From Holophagales bacterium (GTDB taxonomy: Bacteria > Acidobacteriota > Thermoanaerobaculia > Multivoradales > Multivoraceae), in assembly GCA_009845425.1 (NCBI GenBank), contig VXZQ01000008.1, forward strand, positions 1-57,925: 57,925 nucleotides of DNA. The letters are read 5' to 3'. The position numbers and the translations under genes are program-made. This document shows, piece after piece, positions 1 through 7,653 of this stretch. Below the pieces are notes generated by a model. It made no database searches, was not told where the DNA came from, and worked only from the letters and a program-made list of their open reading frames with translations. Positions within the stretch are counted from its first letter, which is position 1, and each line of letters opens with the position of its first letter.

Positions 1-241
1 GGTCCTCGATCTTGACGACGATCGACTCCTCGATCTCCTCCGGCGTGGCGCCGGGATAGGCCATCGAGATTTCGACGTGGTAGAAGGGGGTGATAGGCCA
101 AGCTTCCCGTTCGAGGCCGGTCAGGGACACGAGTCCGGCCGCAACGATGCCCATCATCAGGAGATTGGCCGCGATGCCATTGCTCGCCATGTAGGCGAGG
201 GGGCCGCGCCGTTCGCCGTGGCTGCCGTCGTTGGAAGTCAC
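1..241 (-). CDS. RND efflux transporter permease, N-terminal fragment
   Basis: This is the first 80 codons of an inner-membrane RND (AcrB/HAE1-type) pump; the rest lies beyond the left edge. Reading the minus strand, a GTG at 241-239 opens a frame preceded by an in-frame TAA. The product has a short polar leader, a first membrane segment around ASNGIAANLLMMGIVAAG, then the start of the porter domain with the family motif MAYPGATPEEIEESIVVKIE. Known members expel drugs, metals or lipids using the proton gradient with a periplasmic adaptor. Substrate and partner genes cannot be judged here. The family assignment is secure and the start codon is likely. Confidence 0.85.
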   Translation of the reverse strand, partial: MTSNDGSHGERRGPLAYMASNGIAANLLMMGIVAAGLVSLTGLEREAWPITPFYHVEISMAYPGATPEEIEESIVVKIED

Positions 242-285
242 TTGTGTTCCATGAGTTTACCGCGACGGCGGTGGCTCGGCCGGCA

Positions 286-1263
286 CTAGCTGAACGCGGC
301 CGTCCAGAACGCCATCATGTCCTCGCGGAACGCTCGCGCCTGGTCGCCGGCGGTGCCGATTCGGGCACCCCGGCGGCCGTAGGGCGACTTGACCTGGTAG
401 ATCATCGCGTCGCGCTCGGTGAAGCCGGGATCGGCCTTGCCGGTCACCGGATGCACGAGGGCGCCATCTTCGCGGATGTAGATCGTCGGAGCTCCCGGAC
501 TGACGGATGCGTCGGGGACCAGTTCCACCGGCGTGTCGCGGTCGAAGCTGTGGTGCGTGTCCGGGAAGAGCCGGAAGCTGGCGTCGCATCCGCAAAGGGT
601 CATTGCGTGCATGTGGGCCTGGACCTGGAGCGGCAGGCACCACTCGTCCAGGTCGCCGATGACGGAGCGCACGACGGTGCGGCCGACGTCCGGCCTCAGG
701 AACTGGAAGCCGGACCAGGGGTAGGCGGCGTACATGGCGGCGAGTCCGGGCGCACGATCGGGACCGACCAGCGGCGCGATGCAGGCCGCGGACAGCACCG
801 CCGACCCGCCACGGCTGTGGCCCTGGGCGCCGATGCGCGCGGCGTCGATGTCGTCTCTCCGGGCCAGCACCTCGGCGGTGGCGAGCACATCCCAGGCGCT
901 GGCGGCGAACGAGTACTGCGCCTGGTTGGCGACGGTGGACGTCACGCCGCGCGTGCCGAACGGGTCGATCACGCAGCAGGCGATCCCCGCGTCCGTGAGC
1001 AGGTCCGCCTTGGCGACGTGTGACGGCGCGACCCCCAGGCTCCCGGGCACGACGATCACGACGGGCCACGGACCCTCTCCGGGCGGCAGGAACAGGCTGC
1101 CGAGGATCTCCGTCGCCGGCATGGCGCCGGGCTCGGAGATCGCCTGGTGGAAACCCGTCGGATCGGCGGTGGGGATGGGGAGCGCCTCGCCGGAGATGCC
1201 GTTCCCGAGAACCACCGGCCCGTCCGTCAGGCTGACCGTCGCACTGCTGCTGCTTGCTGGCAC
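286..1263 (-). CDS. Alpha/beta hydrolase, dienelactone-hydrolase-like
   Basis: The product (325 aa) is a probable cytoplasmic hydrolase. A nucleophile elbow GHSRGG places Ser at about residue 150, the acid is probably in IGDLDEWC (about 204-206), and the base is in DTHHSFD (about 237-238). An early strand, VVIVVPGSLG, is typical of the fold. The frame stays open far upstream, but GTG at 1263 is the best start: GGGAGG lies seven bases before it, and the sequence further upstream does not look coding. No signal peptide is seen. The substrate is unknown; dienelactone-hydrolase-like esterases are the nearest familiar relatives. It is transcribed away from the DUF1592 gene, so the two share the short region between them. 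Confidence 0.8.
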   Translation of the reverse strand: MPASSSSATVSLTDGPVVLGNGISGEALPIPTADPTGFHQAISEPGAMPATEILGSLFLPPGEGPWPVVIVVPGSLGVAPSHVAKADLLTDAGIACCVIDPFGTRGVTSTVANQAQYSFAASAWDVLATAEVLARRDDIDAARIGAQGHSRGGSAVLSAACIAPLVGPDRAPGLAAMYAAYPWSGFQFLRPDVGRTVVRSVIGDLDEWCLPLQVQAHMHAMTLCGCDASFRLFPDTHHSFDRDTPVELVPDASVSPGAPTIYIREDGALVHPVTGKADPGFTERDAMIYQVKSPYGRRGARIGTAGDQARAFREDMMAFWTAAFS

Positions 1264-1390
1264 TTGACCACCTCCCTCGCCACCCTGGCGGCTGAGGCCA
1301 GCGAGCTTACGTTCTCGCCTGGACGCGAGGCATCCCGGCGTCTTCTTGTGACAGCGTTGTAAGATCGCGCCACCCAACGGGAGACAGGCC

Positions 1391-3814
1391 ACGCACCAGG
1401 GAAGACCAGCGCTGATCGCGTTGCTGGCGCTGCTGATCTCGGGCTTCGTCCCGGGCGGCGCTGGCGCCGGTGCGTTCGAGGCGGATGTCGCGCCGCTGTT
1501 CGAGGCGTCGTGTCTGAAGTGCCACGTCGGCACGGAGACGACGCCACTCGACCTGACCGCCCTCGGCCACGATCTGGCCGACCGGGAGACCTTCCGCCTG
1601 TGGGAGCGGATCTTCGACCGCGTCACCGAAGGCGAGATGCCGCCCTCCGGCGCGCGCAGGCCGGCGCAGCGCATCGTCGACTCGGCGCTCGACTCCCTGA
1701 GAAGGGCGCTGCTGGACGCGAACCGGGCCGAGCGCGCCGGGCAGCGGACGCCGCTTCGCCGCCTCACCAGGCTGGAGTACGAGTACACGATTCAGGACCT
1801 GCTGGGGATCGATCCCGACGTGGCCGCGAGCCTGGCCAACGACCTGCCGGAGGAGACGGACACCGGCGGTTTCGATGTCGTGGCCGAGAATCAGGGCATC
1901 TCGCCGCTCCACGTCCGCAGCTACTTGACGGCCGCGGCCGGCGCGCTCGACGAGGCGCTCAGGACCGGCCCGCGGCCCGAGACGCGAACCGTCGAGATCG
2001 ACTACAAGAAGTCGCCCTATCTCAACCGGAACTCGGTCGGCGAGTACCTCGGCGCCGGCATCGTCAAGATTGTCGACGACGCAGCGGTCATGTTCTTCGA
2101 GGGCGGTTCGACTTACACCTTCCACAGCATGACCGAGGGCTTCCTCGTCGACACGCCTGGCCGCTACCGGGTGACGATCGACGCGTACCCCTACCAGGCG
2201 ACGTCGCCGATCACGCTGACCCTCTTCCACGGCAACCAGCAGGGAGTCGCGACCGCGGCGCTGAACAGCCTGATCGGCTCGTTCGACCTGGTGGAGCCCG
2301 AGGGCCATGTCGTCGAAGTCACTCCCTACCTCCGGCCCCGTGATCTGGTCGCTCCCTCGCTGGCCGACGCCTACCGGCCGCCGGACGACAAGGTGTCGTA
2401 CTTCGCGGCGGACCGGAACGTCCGGGACTATCCGTGGGAGGGCATCGCGTTCCGGACGATGACGATCGAGGGGCCGCTCCTAGACGACTGGCCGCCGCGC
2501 AGCGTGCGGGAACTTCTCGCCGGGATCGAGTTCGACGAGGCCGGCGAACCCATACTCACCAAGGACCCTTGGGAGCACGTCGCCGATGTCGTGGCGCGCT
2601 TCGGGCCGCGCGCCTTCCGGCGGCCGCTCACTGAGAGCGAACTCGAAACCTACGTGGGGTTGGCGAAACCCGCCCTCGAAGACGGCCTGCCGTTCCTCGA
2701 GGCGGTCCGCGAGCCGCTACGGGCAATCCTGATCGCTCCAGCGTTCGTGTACCACGTGGGGAGCCAGGGAGAGCTGGACGACTTCCAGGTCGCGACGCGG
2801 CTCTCCTATCTGCTCTGGCGTTCGATGCCGGACCAGGAACTCCTCGATCTGGCGGCCGCCGGCAGGTTGTCGGACGACGACGTACTGGCGCGCCAGGTCG
2901 ACCGGATGCTCGACGATCCGAAGAGCGAACGGTTCATCGACGACTTCGCCGGCCAGGCGTTCCGGCTCTACGAGATGAACGCGACGACGCCCGACAAGGC
3001 GCTCTATCCCGAGTACGACAGCCGGCTGGGACAGGCGATGACTCGCGAGACGCAGCTCTTCCTGGCCGAGCTCCTCGCGGAGAACCTGAGCGTCGGCAAC
3101 CTGATCGACTCCGACTTCACGTTCGTCAATCGCCGCCTCGCCGAGCACTACGGCATCGAGGGCGTCACCGGCCAGCAGATGCGCAAGGTGGCCATCCCCG
3201 ACGACAGTCCCCGTGGCGGCTTGCTGACCCAAGCGAGCATTCACAAGATCACCGTCAACGGCACGACGACCTCGCCGGTGCCGCGCGGCAACTTCGTGCT
3301 CGCGAATCTGCTCGGTCAGCCGGCGCCGCCGCCTCCCGCGGGTATCGAGGGCCTGGAGCCGGACACGCGTGGCGCGACGACGATCCGCGAGCAACTCGAC
3401 AAGCACCGCACGGACACGGTCTGCAACAGTTGCCACCGCAACATCGACCCGCCGGGCTTCGCGCTCGAGTCCTTCGACCCGATCGGCGGTTTCCGCGAGG
3501 CGTACCGCATTCCGGGCGAGGAGGGCGCCGGCGGCTATCGCAAGGGGCTTCCGGTGGACGTCACCGGCGTCACCCCGCAGGGGCAGGTCTTCGTCGGTAT
3601 CGAGGAGTACAAGAAGCTGCTCTACGGCAACGAGCTCGACCAGGTGGCGCGCCACATCGCGTCCCAGTTGATCGCCTTCGCCACCGGCGCCCCGGTCGAG
3701 TTCGCGGACCGTGACGCGGTGGAGGACATCCTCAGCGCGCTCGCCGACGACGGTTATCCCCTGCGCAGCATGATTCGGGAGGTCGTGAAGAGCGATCTCT
3801 TCGACAACCTGTAG
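1391..3814 (+). CDS. DUF1587/DUF1592/DUF1588/DUF1585 secreted cytochrome-like protein
   Basis: This is a large exported protein of the planctomycete-type cytochrome families. It has an N-terminal heme-binding motif CLKCH just after the signal peptide, a DUF1587-like segment (RLTRLEYEYTIQDLLGID), the DUF1592/1595 middle, and a C-terminal DUF1588/1585 part with a second motif CNSCH (codon near 3422) followed by RNIDPPGFALESFDPIGG. It pairs with the DUF1552 gene 10 bases downstream, a conserved two-gene unit of unknown function thought to act in periplasmic oxidation. The start is odd. A TTG at 1421 would cut the signal peptide short. An ACG at 1391 has GGGAG seven bases upstream and gives a complete signal peptide (HQGRPALIALLALLISGF). 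I use 1391 as the likely but unusual start. Confidence 0.85.
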   Translation, partial: THQGRPALIALLALLISGFVPGGAGAGAFEADVAPLFEASCLKCHVGTETTPLDLTALGHDLADRETFRLWERIFDRVTEGEMPPSGARRPAQRIVDSALDSLRRALLDANRAERAGQRTPLRRLTRLEYEYTIQDLLGIDPDVAASLANDLPEETDTGGFDVVAENQGISPLHVRSYLTAAAGALDEALRTGPRPETRTVEIDYKKSPYLNRNSVGEYLGAGIVKIVDDAAVMFFEGGSTYTFHSMTEGFLVDTPGRYRVTIDAYPYQATSPITLTLFHGNQQGVATAALNSLIGSFDLVEPEGHVVEVTPYLRPRDLVAPSLADAYRPPDDKVSYFAADRNVRDYPWEGIAFRTMTIEGPLLDDWPPRSVRELLAGIEFDEAGEPILTKDPWEHVADVVARFGPRAFRRPLTESELETYVGLAKPALEDGLPFLEAVREPLRAILIAPAFVYHVGSQGELDDFQVATRLSYLLWRSMPDQELLDLAAAGRLSDDDVLARQVDRMLDDPKSERFIDDFAGQAFRLYEMNATTPDKALYPEYDSRLGQAMTRETQLFLAELLAENLSVGNLIDSDFTFVNRRLAEHYGIEGVTGQQMRKVAIPDDSPRGGLLTQASIHKITVNGTTTSPVPRGNFVLANLLGQPAPPPPAGIEGLEPDTRGATTIREQLDKHRTDTVCNSCHRNIDPPGFALESFDPIGGFREAYRIPGEEGAGGYRKGLPVDVTGVTPQGQVFVGIEEYKKLLYGNELDQVARHIASQLIAFATGAPVEFADRDAVEDILSALADDGYPLRSMIREVVKSDLFDNL

Positions 3815-3824
3815 GACCTCAGAC

Positions 3825-5090
3825 ATGTACAGAACCATCGACAGACGCACCTTCCTGCGCGCTTCGGGCGTGGCGCTCGCCTTGCCGCTACTCGAGACGA
3901 TGCAACCGTCGCTGCTGAGCGCCTCGACCACGGGGGCGCCGCGCCGGATGGTCAACATCTGCAACACCCTGGGGATCTACCCGGAAGCTTGGCTGCCGAA
4001 ACAAACGGGCGCCGCTTACGAGACGACGGAGTACCTGCGGATCATCGAAAAGCACCGCGAGCACTACTCGCTCTTCTCGAACTTCTCCCACGAGGACCAG
4101 ACCGGTCGCCAACCCCACAACTCCGAGGTCACGTTCCTCACGGCGGCCCGCGGCCCCGGGCGGGACGGCTTCAAGAACACGATCTCGATCGATCAGGCGG
4201 CGGCCAACCACCTCGGCTATGTGACGCGCTTCCCGTCGGTCACCCTGGGCACCGCGAGCGGGCAAAGCCAGTCCTATACGGCGAACGGCGTGATGATCCC
4301 GGCGGAGATCAGCCCGGCCAGGCTGTTCAAGAAGATGTTCCTCGCCGGCGAGCCGGAGGATGTCGAGCGCGAGTCGCGCAATCTGGCGAGCGGCGGCAGC
4401 ATTCTCGACCGCGTCAAGGCCGAGGCCTCGGCGCTCCGCCAGCGCGTGAGTTCAGCCGACCAGGTGCGGCTCGACGCCTACTACGCCGCAGTGCGCACGG
4501 CCGAGCAGGAACTGAACGAGGCCGGCGCCTGGCTCAAGCGGCCGAAGCCGGTGGTCGTCGAGGATCAACCCACGGACATCCCGGACAAGGCGGACCTGAT
4601 CGGCCGCATCCGGTTGCTCTTCAACATGGTTCCCCTGATCCTGGAGACGGATTCGTCCCGCGTGATCAGCATCATGATCCAGGATCACGGCGTCGTGCCT
4701 CAGGTCCAGGGTGTTTCCGGTTCCCATCACAACCTGTCCCACCACGGTCAGGACGAGGCGAAGATCGACCAGCTCAAGAAGATCGAGGCCCGGATCATCG
4801 GTCAGTTGGACGGTCTGCTGACGGAGCTCCGGGAGCGCGGCGACAGCCACGGCCCGCTGCTCGATTCGACCACCGTCCTGTTCGGTTCCAACCTCGGCAA
4901 CGCGAACTCCCACGAGCCGAAGCACCTGCCGATCCTGGTCGCCGGCGGTGGCCTCAGTCACGGCAAGCACCACCGGCACGAGGGCGAACACGACGCGCCG
5001 CTCAGCAATCTGTTCGTGACCCTGCTGCAGGCGATGGGCGTGGAGACGGACCGGTTCGGCCAGAGCACCGGCTCGTTGACCTGGTCCTAG
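3825..5090 (+). CDS. DUF1552 domain protein with Tat-like signal
   Basis: The product (421 aa) is an exported partner of the preceding cytochrome-like protein. The N-terminus DRRTFLRASGVALALPLL is a twin-arginine-type signal, so it is probably folded before export. The rest matches the DUF1552 family (sulfatase/DUF1501-like), with motifs such as HEDQTGRQPHNSE, a Gln/Ser-rich segment near TASGQSQSYTANG and a C-terminal LFGSNLGNANSHEPKHLPIL. The intergenic gap is ten bases, so the two genes are almost certainly co-transcribed. Function is unknown; the pair occurs across Planctomycetes, Verrucomicrobia and Acidobacteriota. The family call is confident. Confidence 0.88.
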   Translation: MYRTIDRRTFLRASGVALALPLLETMQPSLLSASTTGAPRRMVNICNTLGIYPEAWLPKQTGAAYETTEYLRIIEKHREHYSLFSNFSHEDQTGRQPHNSEVTFLTAARGPGRDGFKNTISIDQAAANHLGYVTRFPSVTLGTASGQSQSYTANGVMIPAEISPARLFKKMFLAGEPEDVERESRNLASGGSILDRVKAEASALRQRVSSADQVRLDAYYAAVRTAEQELNEAGAWLKRPKPVVVEDQPTDIPDKADLIGRIRLLFNMVPLILETDSSRVISIMIQDHGVVPQVQGVSGSHHNLSHHGQDEAKIDQLKKIEARIIGQLDGLLTELRERGDSHGPLLDSTTVLFGSNLGNANSHEPKHLPILVAGGGLSHGKHHRHEGEHDAPLSNLFVTLLQAMGVETDRFGQSTGSLTWS

Positions 5091-5117
5091 TCGCTCCGGA
5101 CCCTGCTGGACGGTCGT

Positions 5118-7517
5118 TTGGAGCAGCGCCCGCCGCTTCACGGCGTCCGCGTTCTTGAACTGGCCGACGGCGTCGCCGCGGCTTACTGTGCGCGGCAGTT
5201 CGCGCTCTGGGGCGCCGACGTCGTCGTGCTGGAGCGTGAAGGCGGCTCGCGGCTGCGACGGATGGGACCGCATGGCGGGGAAGGTGCCGCCAGGGAATCG
5301 CTTCTCTGGCAGTTCGTCGCCGCGACCAAGCGGGCGATGTCGCTGTCCTCCGCGTGTCCCGACGCGGACGCGCTGCTCGAAGTGCTGCGGCGAGCCGATG
5401 TTCTCGTAACCGACTGGGCCGACGCCGATCTGGAGCGCTGGGGCCTTACGCTGGATGGTCTCCGAGAACGGCTCCCGGGACTGGTTCTCGTGTCCGTCTC
5501 GCCGTTCGGCCTGGACGGGCCGTACGCCGGCCTTGCCGGGTCGGAGCTGGTGGTTCAGGCGCTGTCGGGTTATGCCGGACTGAACGGCGAGAAGCGCCGA
5601 GCTCCGCTCAAGGCGCCCGGCCAAATCCTCGGCTACACCTGCGGGGTCTGCGCCTTCGTCGCGGCTGCCGCGGCCCTGATCGCGCGCCTTGGCAGCGGGA
5701 GAGGCAGCTTTGTCGAGGTGTCCGAGATGGAGACGCTGACCGCCATCCTGCCGCTGCTCCGGATCGAGTACACGGGCGTGCATCCCGAGCGCGACAGCGG
5801 ACCCTCGACCGGCGTGCGGGCCCATCGCTGCCGCGACGGATGGGTGACGTTCGTCCCGCCGCCCGCTAACCAGCTCGGCGACTACGGCGCGGCGCTGGGC
5901 GTCGACGACGGGGAGTGGCCGCGGTCTGTGGACGGCGAGGACCCGGTCGCGCGTGTCCGGCGGTTGCTTCCGTTCCTGGCGGGCCGCGTCCGCGAGAAGA
6001 CGATGGACGAGGTGTTCCACGGTCTCCTGGAGCGGAAGATCGTCTGCGGCAAAGTGGTGAAGCCGGTCGACCTGCTTGCCGAGGAGCATCTCGCTGCTCG
6101 CGGTTTCTTCCAGACCCTTCACCATCCGCGGCTTGGAGAGCTGCCATTCGCCGGCCCGGGGGCCAGGCTCGGTCTGACGGACGCGGTGCCGCCGGCGCAG
6201 GCGCCGGTGGTCCGTGAACAGATGGAGCCGTCGTCCCTCGATTGGCAGCCGGTCGAGCCGCCGGCCGGGCCAGGGGAGAAAGGCGAGTCGTTGCCGTTGG
6301 CCGACGTCGAGATCGTCGACCTGACCCAGGCCTGGATCGGCCCCTTCGCCACCATGCTCCTGGCCGACCTCGGCGCCAGCGTGATCAAGATCGAGTCGCA
6401 CCAGCGCCCGGACGTCTGGCGGCGATGGCTGGCGAGTCCGGTACCGATGGCGAACGCGCCTCCGGGCCTCGTGAACTCGAGCCCGAACTACAACAGCGTC
6501 AACCGGAACAAGCGGTCCCTCTGCCTGGACCTCAAGACCGAAGAGGGCAAGGATCTGCTCCGACGGCTGGCCGCCGGCGCCGACATGGTGATGGAGAACT
6601 TCACGCCGCGCGTCATGGAGCGTTTCGGACTCGAGTGGCCGGAGCTCTCGGCGGAGAATCCGGGGCTGGTCATGACCCACTGGTCCGGCTTCGGCAAGAC
6701 CGGACCGCTGAGTGACTACAAGGCGAACGGAACCTCGATCGAGGCGCTCGCCGGCTGGGACTGGCTCCACCGCTATGCCGGCGGCGATCCGATGGTCATG
6801 GGCTTCTACCAGGCCGACGCGATCACCGGCATGCAGATGGCGGCGACCACGCTGGTCGCGCTCTTCCACAGCCGGCGCACGGGCGAGGGGCAGTCGATCG
6901 ACGGCAGCATGATCGAGGCGGCGGTCGGTTACCTCGGCGAAGTGCTCCTCGACGCCGCCCTGGGCGGCGAGCAGACGCCGCCGGGCAACGGCGACCTGGA
7001 TCTCGCGCCGCACGGCGTCTACCCGTGCGCCGGGGACGACCGCTGGATCGCCGTGGCGGTCGAGTCCGATGAGATGTGGTGTCGGCTCGTGGCGATCTCG
7101 GGTTCCGCGACCCTTGCGGATCCGGCATTCGACCGGCACGCGGACCGCATTGCCAACGCGGAGAAGCTCGACGAGGCGATTGCCGAGTGGACGCGCACCC
7201 GGCAGGCGGAGCACCTGATGGAACGTCTGCAAGCCGCCGGCATAGCCGCCGGCGTCGTGCGCACGACCGCCGAACTCATGGAGTGCTCTCATCTGAGAGA
7301 GCGGCGCTGGTTCCGCAGAATCGAGCACGCGGACGTCGGCGAGCACCGCTACGCCGGCCATCCCTGGCGGATCGACGGCCTGCTGGAACGCTCCGACCTG
7401 CCGCCGCCCCGGCTCGGCGAGCACAGTCGCGAACTGCTGCGAGAGCGCCTCGGTCTCTCGGATGCTGAGATCGACGACCTCTTCGACCGCGGTGTTACCG
7501 GAGCCGTGCTGAGCTAG
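5118..7517 (+). CDS. CaiB/BaiF CoA-transferase, two fused domains
   Basis: This 799-aa protein carries two class III CoA-transferase domains in one chain, about residues 1-370 and 390-799; the usual family member is about 400 aa. Domain 1 begins GVRVLELADGVAAAYCARQF and domain 2 begins VEIVDLTQAWIGPFATMLLADL. The positions where formyl-CoA transferase carries its catalytic Asp read EMETLT and SMIEAAV, so both halves show Glu-type variants as seen in many CaiB relatives. Family members move CoA between carboxylic acids. TTG at 5118 is the first usable start and lies 27 bases after the DUF1552 stop, with only a weak ribosome site. The protein is cytoplasmic and the substrate unknown. Confidence 0.88.
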   Translation: MEQRPPLHGVRVLELADGVAAAYCARQFALWGADVVVLEREGGSRLRRMGPHGGEGAARESLLWQFVAATKRAMSLSSACPDADALLEVLRRADVLVTDWADADLERWGLTLDGLRERLPGLVLVSVSPFGLDGPYAGLAGSELVVQALSGYAGLNGEKRRAPLKAPGQILGYTCGVCAFVAAAAALIARLGSGRGSFVEVSEMETLTAILPLLRIEYTGVHPERDSGPSTGVRAHRCRDGWVTFVPPPANQLGDYGAALGVDDGEWPRSVDGEDPVARVRRLLPFLAGRVREKTMDEVFHGLLERKIVCGKVVKPVDLLAEEHLAARGFFQTLHHPRLGELPFAGPGARLGLTDAVPPAQAPVVREQMEPSSLDWQPVEPPAGPGEKGESLPLADVEIVDLTQAWIGPFATMLLADLGASVIKIESHQRPDVWRRWLASPVPMANAPPGLVNSSPNYNSVNRNKRSLCLDLKTEEGKDLLRRLAAGADMVMENFTPRVMERFGLEWPELSAENPGLVMTHWSGFGKTGPLSDYKANGTSIEALAGWDWLHRYAGGDPMVMGFYQADAITGMQMAATTLVALFHSRRTGEGQSIDGSMIEAAVGYLGEVLLDAALGGEQTPPGNGDLDLAPHGVYPCAGDDRWIAVAVESDEMWCRLVAISGSATLADPAFDRHADRIANAEKLDEAIAEWTRTRQAEHLMERLQAAGIAAGVVRTTAELMECSHLRERRWFRRIEHADVGEHRYAGHPWRIDGLLERSDLPPPRLGEHSRELLRERLGLSDAEIDDLFDRGVTGAVLS

Positions 7518-7546
7518 CGCTGGGTGTGTCGGTGGGCCGGCTCTCT

Positions 7547-7570
7547 GGCCGGCATCCGTCGCGAAGCACC
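7547..7570. repeat. REP-like GGCCGGCATCCG repeat, degenerate copy
   Basis: This intergenic segment contains GGCCGGCATCCG followed by TCGCGAAGCACC. It closely matches the segment at 48331-48354, where the second half forms a perfect GAA-loop hairpin. Here the hairpin arms have decayed. It is probably one copy of a dispersed genomic repeat. Confidence 0.4.
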
Positions 7571-7613
7571 GTGCGAACTCGCCACGAGGAGATCGTGCGG
7601 GGATCTCGAAAAG

Positions 7614-7633
7614 GTCACACAACCGTCACACAA
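7614..7633 (+). promoter_or_regulatory. Direct repeat upstream of the secreted array
   Basis: The nonamer GTCACACAA occurs twice (7614-7622 and 7625-7633) with an 11-base period, about one helical turn, and ends 20 bases before the first gene of the triplicated array. This arrangement is typical of a site for a dimeric or tandemly bound regulator. No Shine-Dalgarno is visible between it and the ATG at 7654, so a leaderless transcript is possible. Confidence 0.35.
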
Positions 7634-7653
7634 ATCCGTTAGCTTGCCGCGAT

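Noticed and set aside
1264..1788. N-terminal extension of the alpha/beta hydrolase frame
   Set aside because: It lies antisense to the DUF1592 gene and has no hydrolase similarity; GTG 1263 has a good ribosome site.
4452..7622. A 1056-codon open frame on the minus strand opposite the CoA-transferase and DUF1552 genes
   Set aside because: It is a shadow of real genes in high-GC DNA: Arg/Gly/His/Ala-rich with no domain, crossing two well-supported genes.
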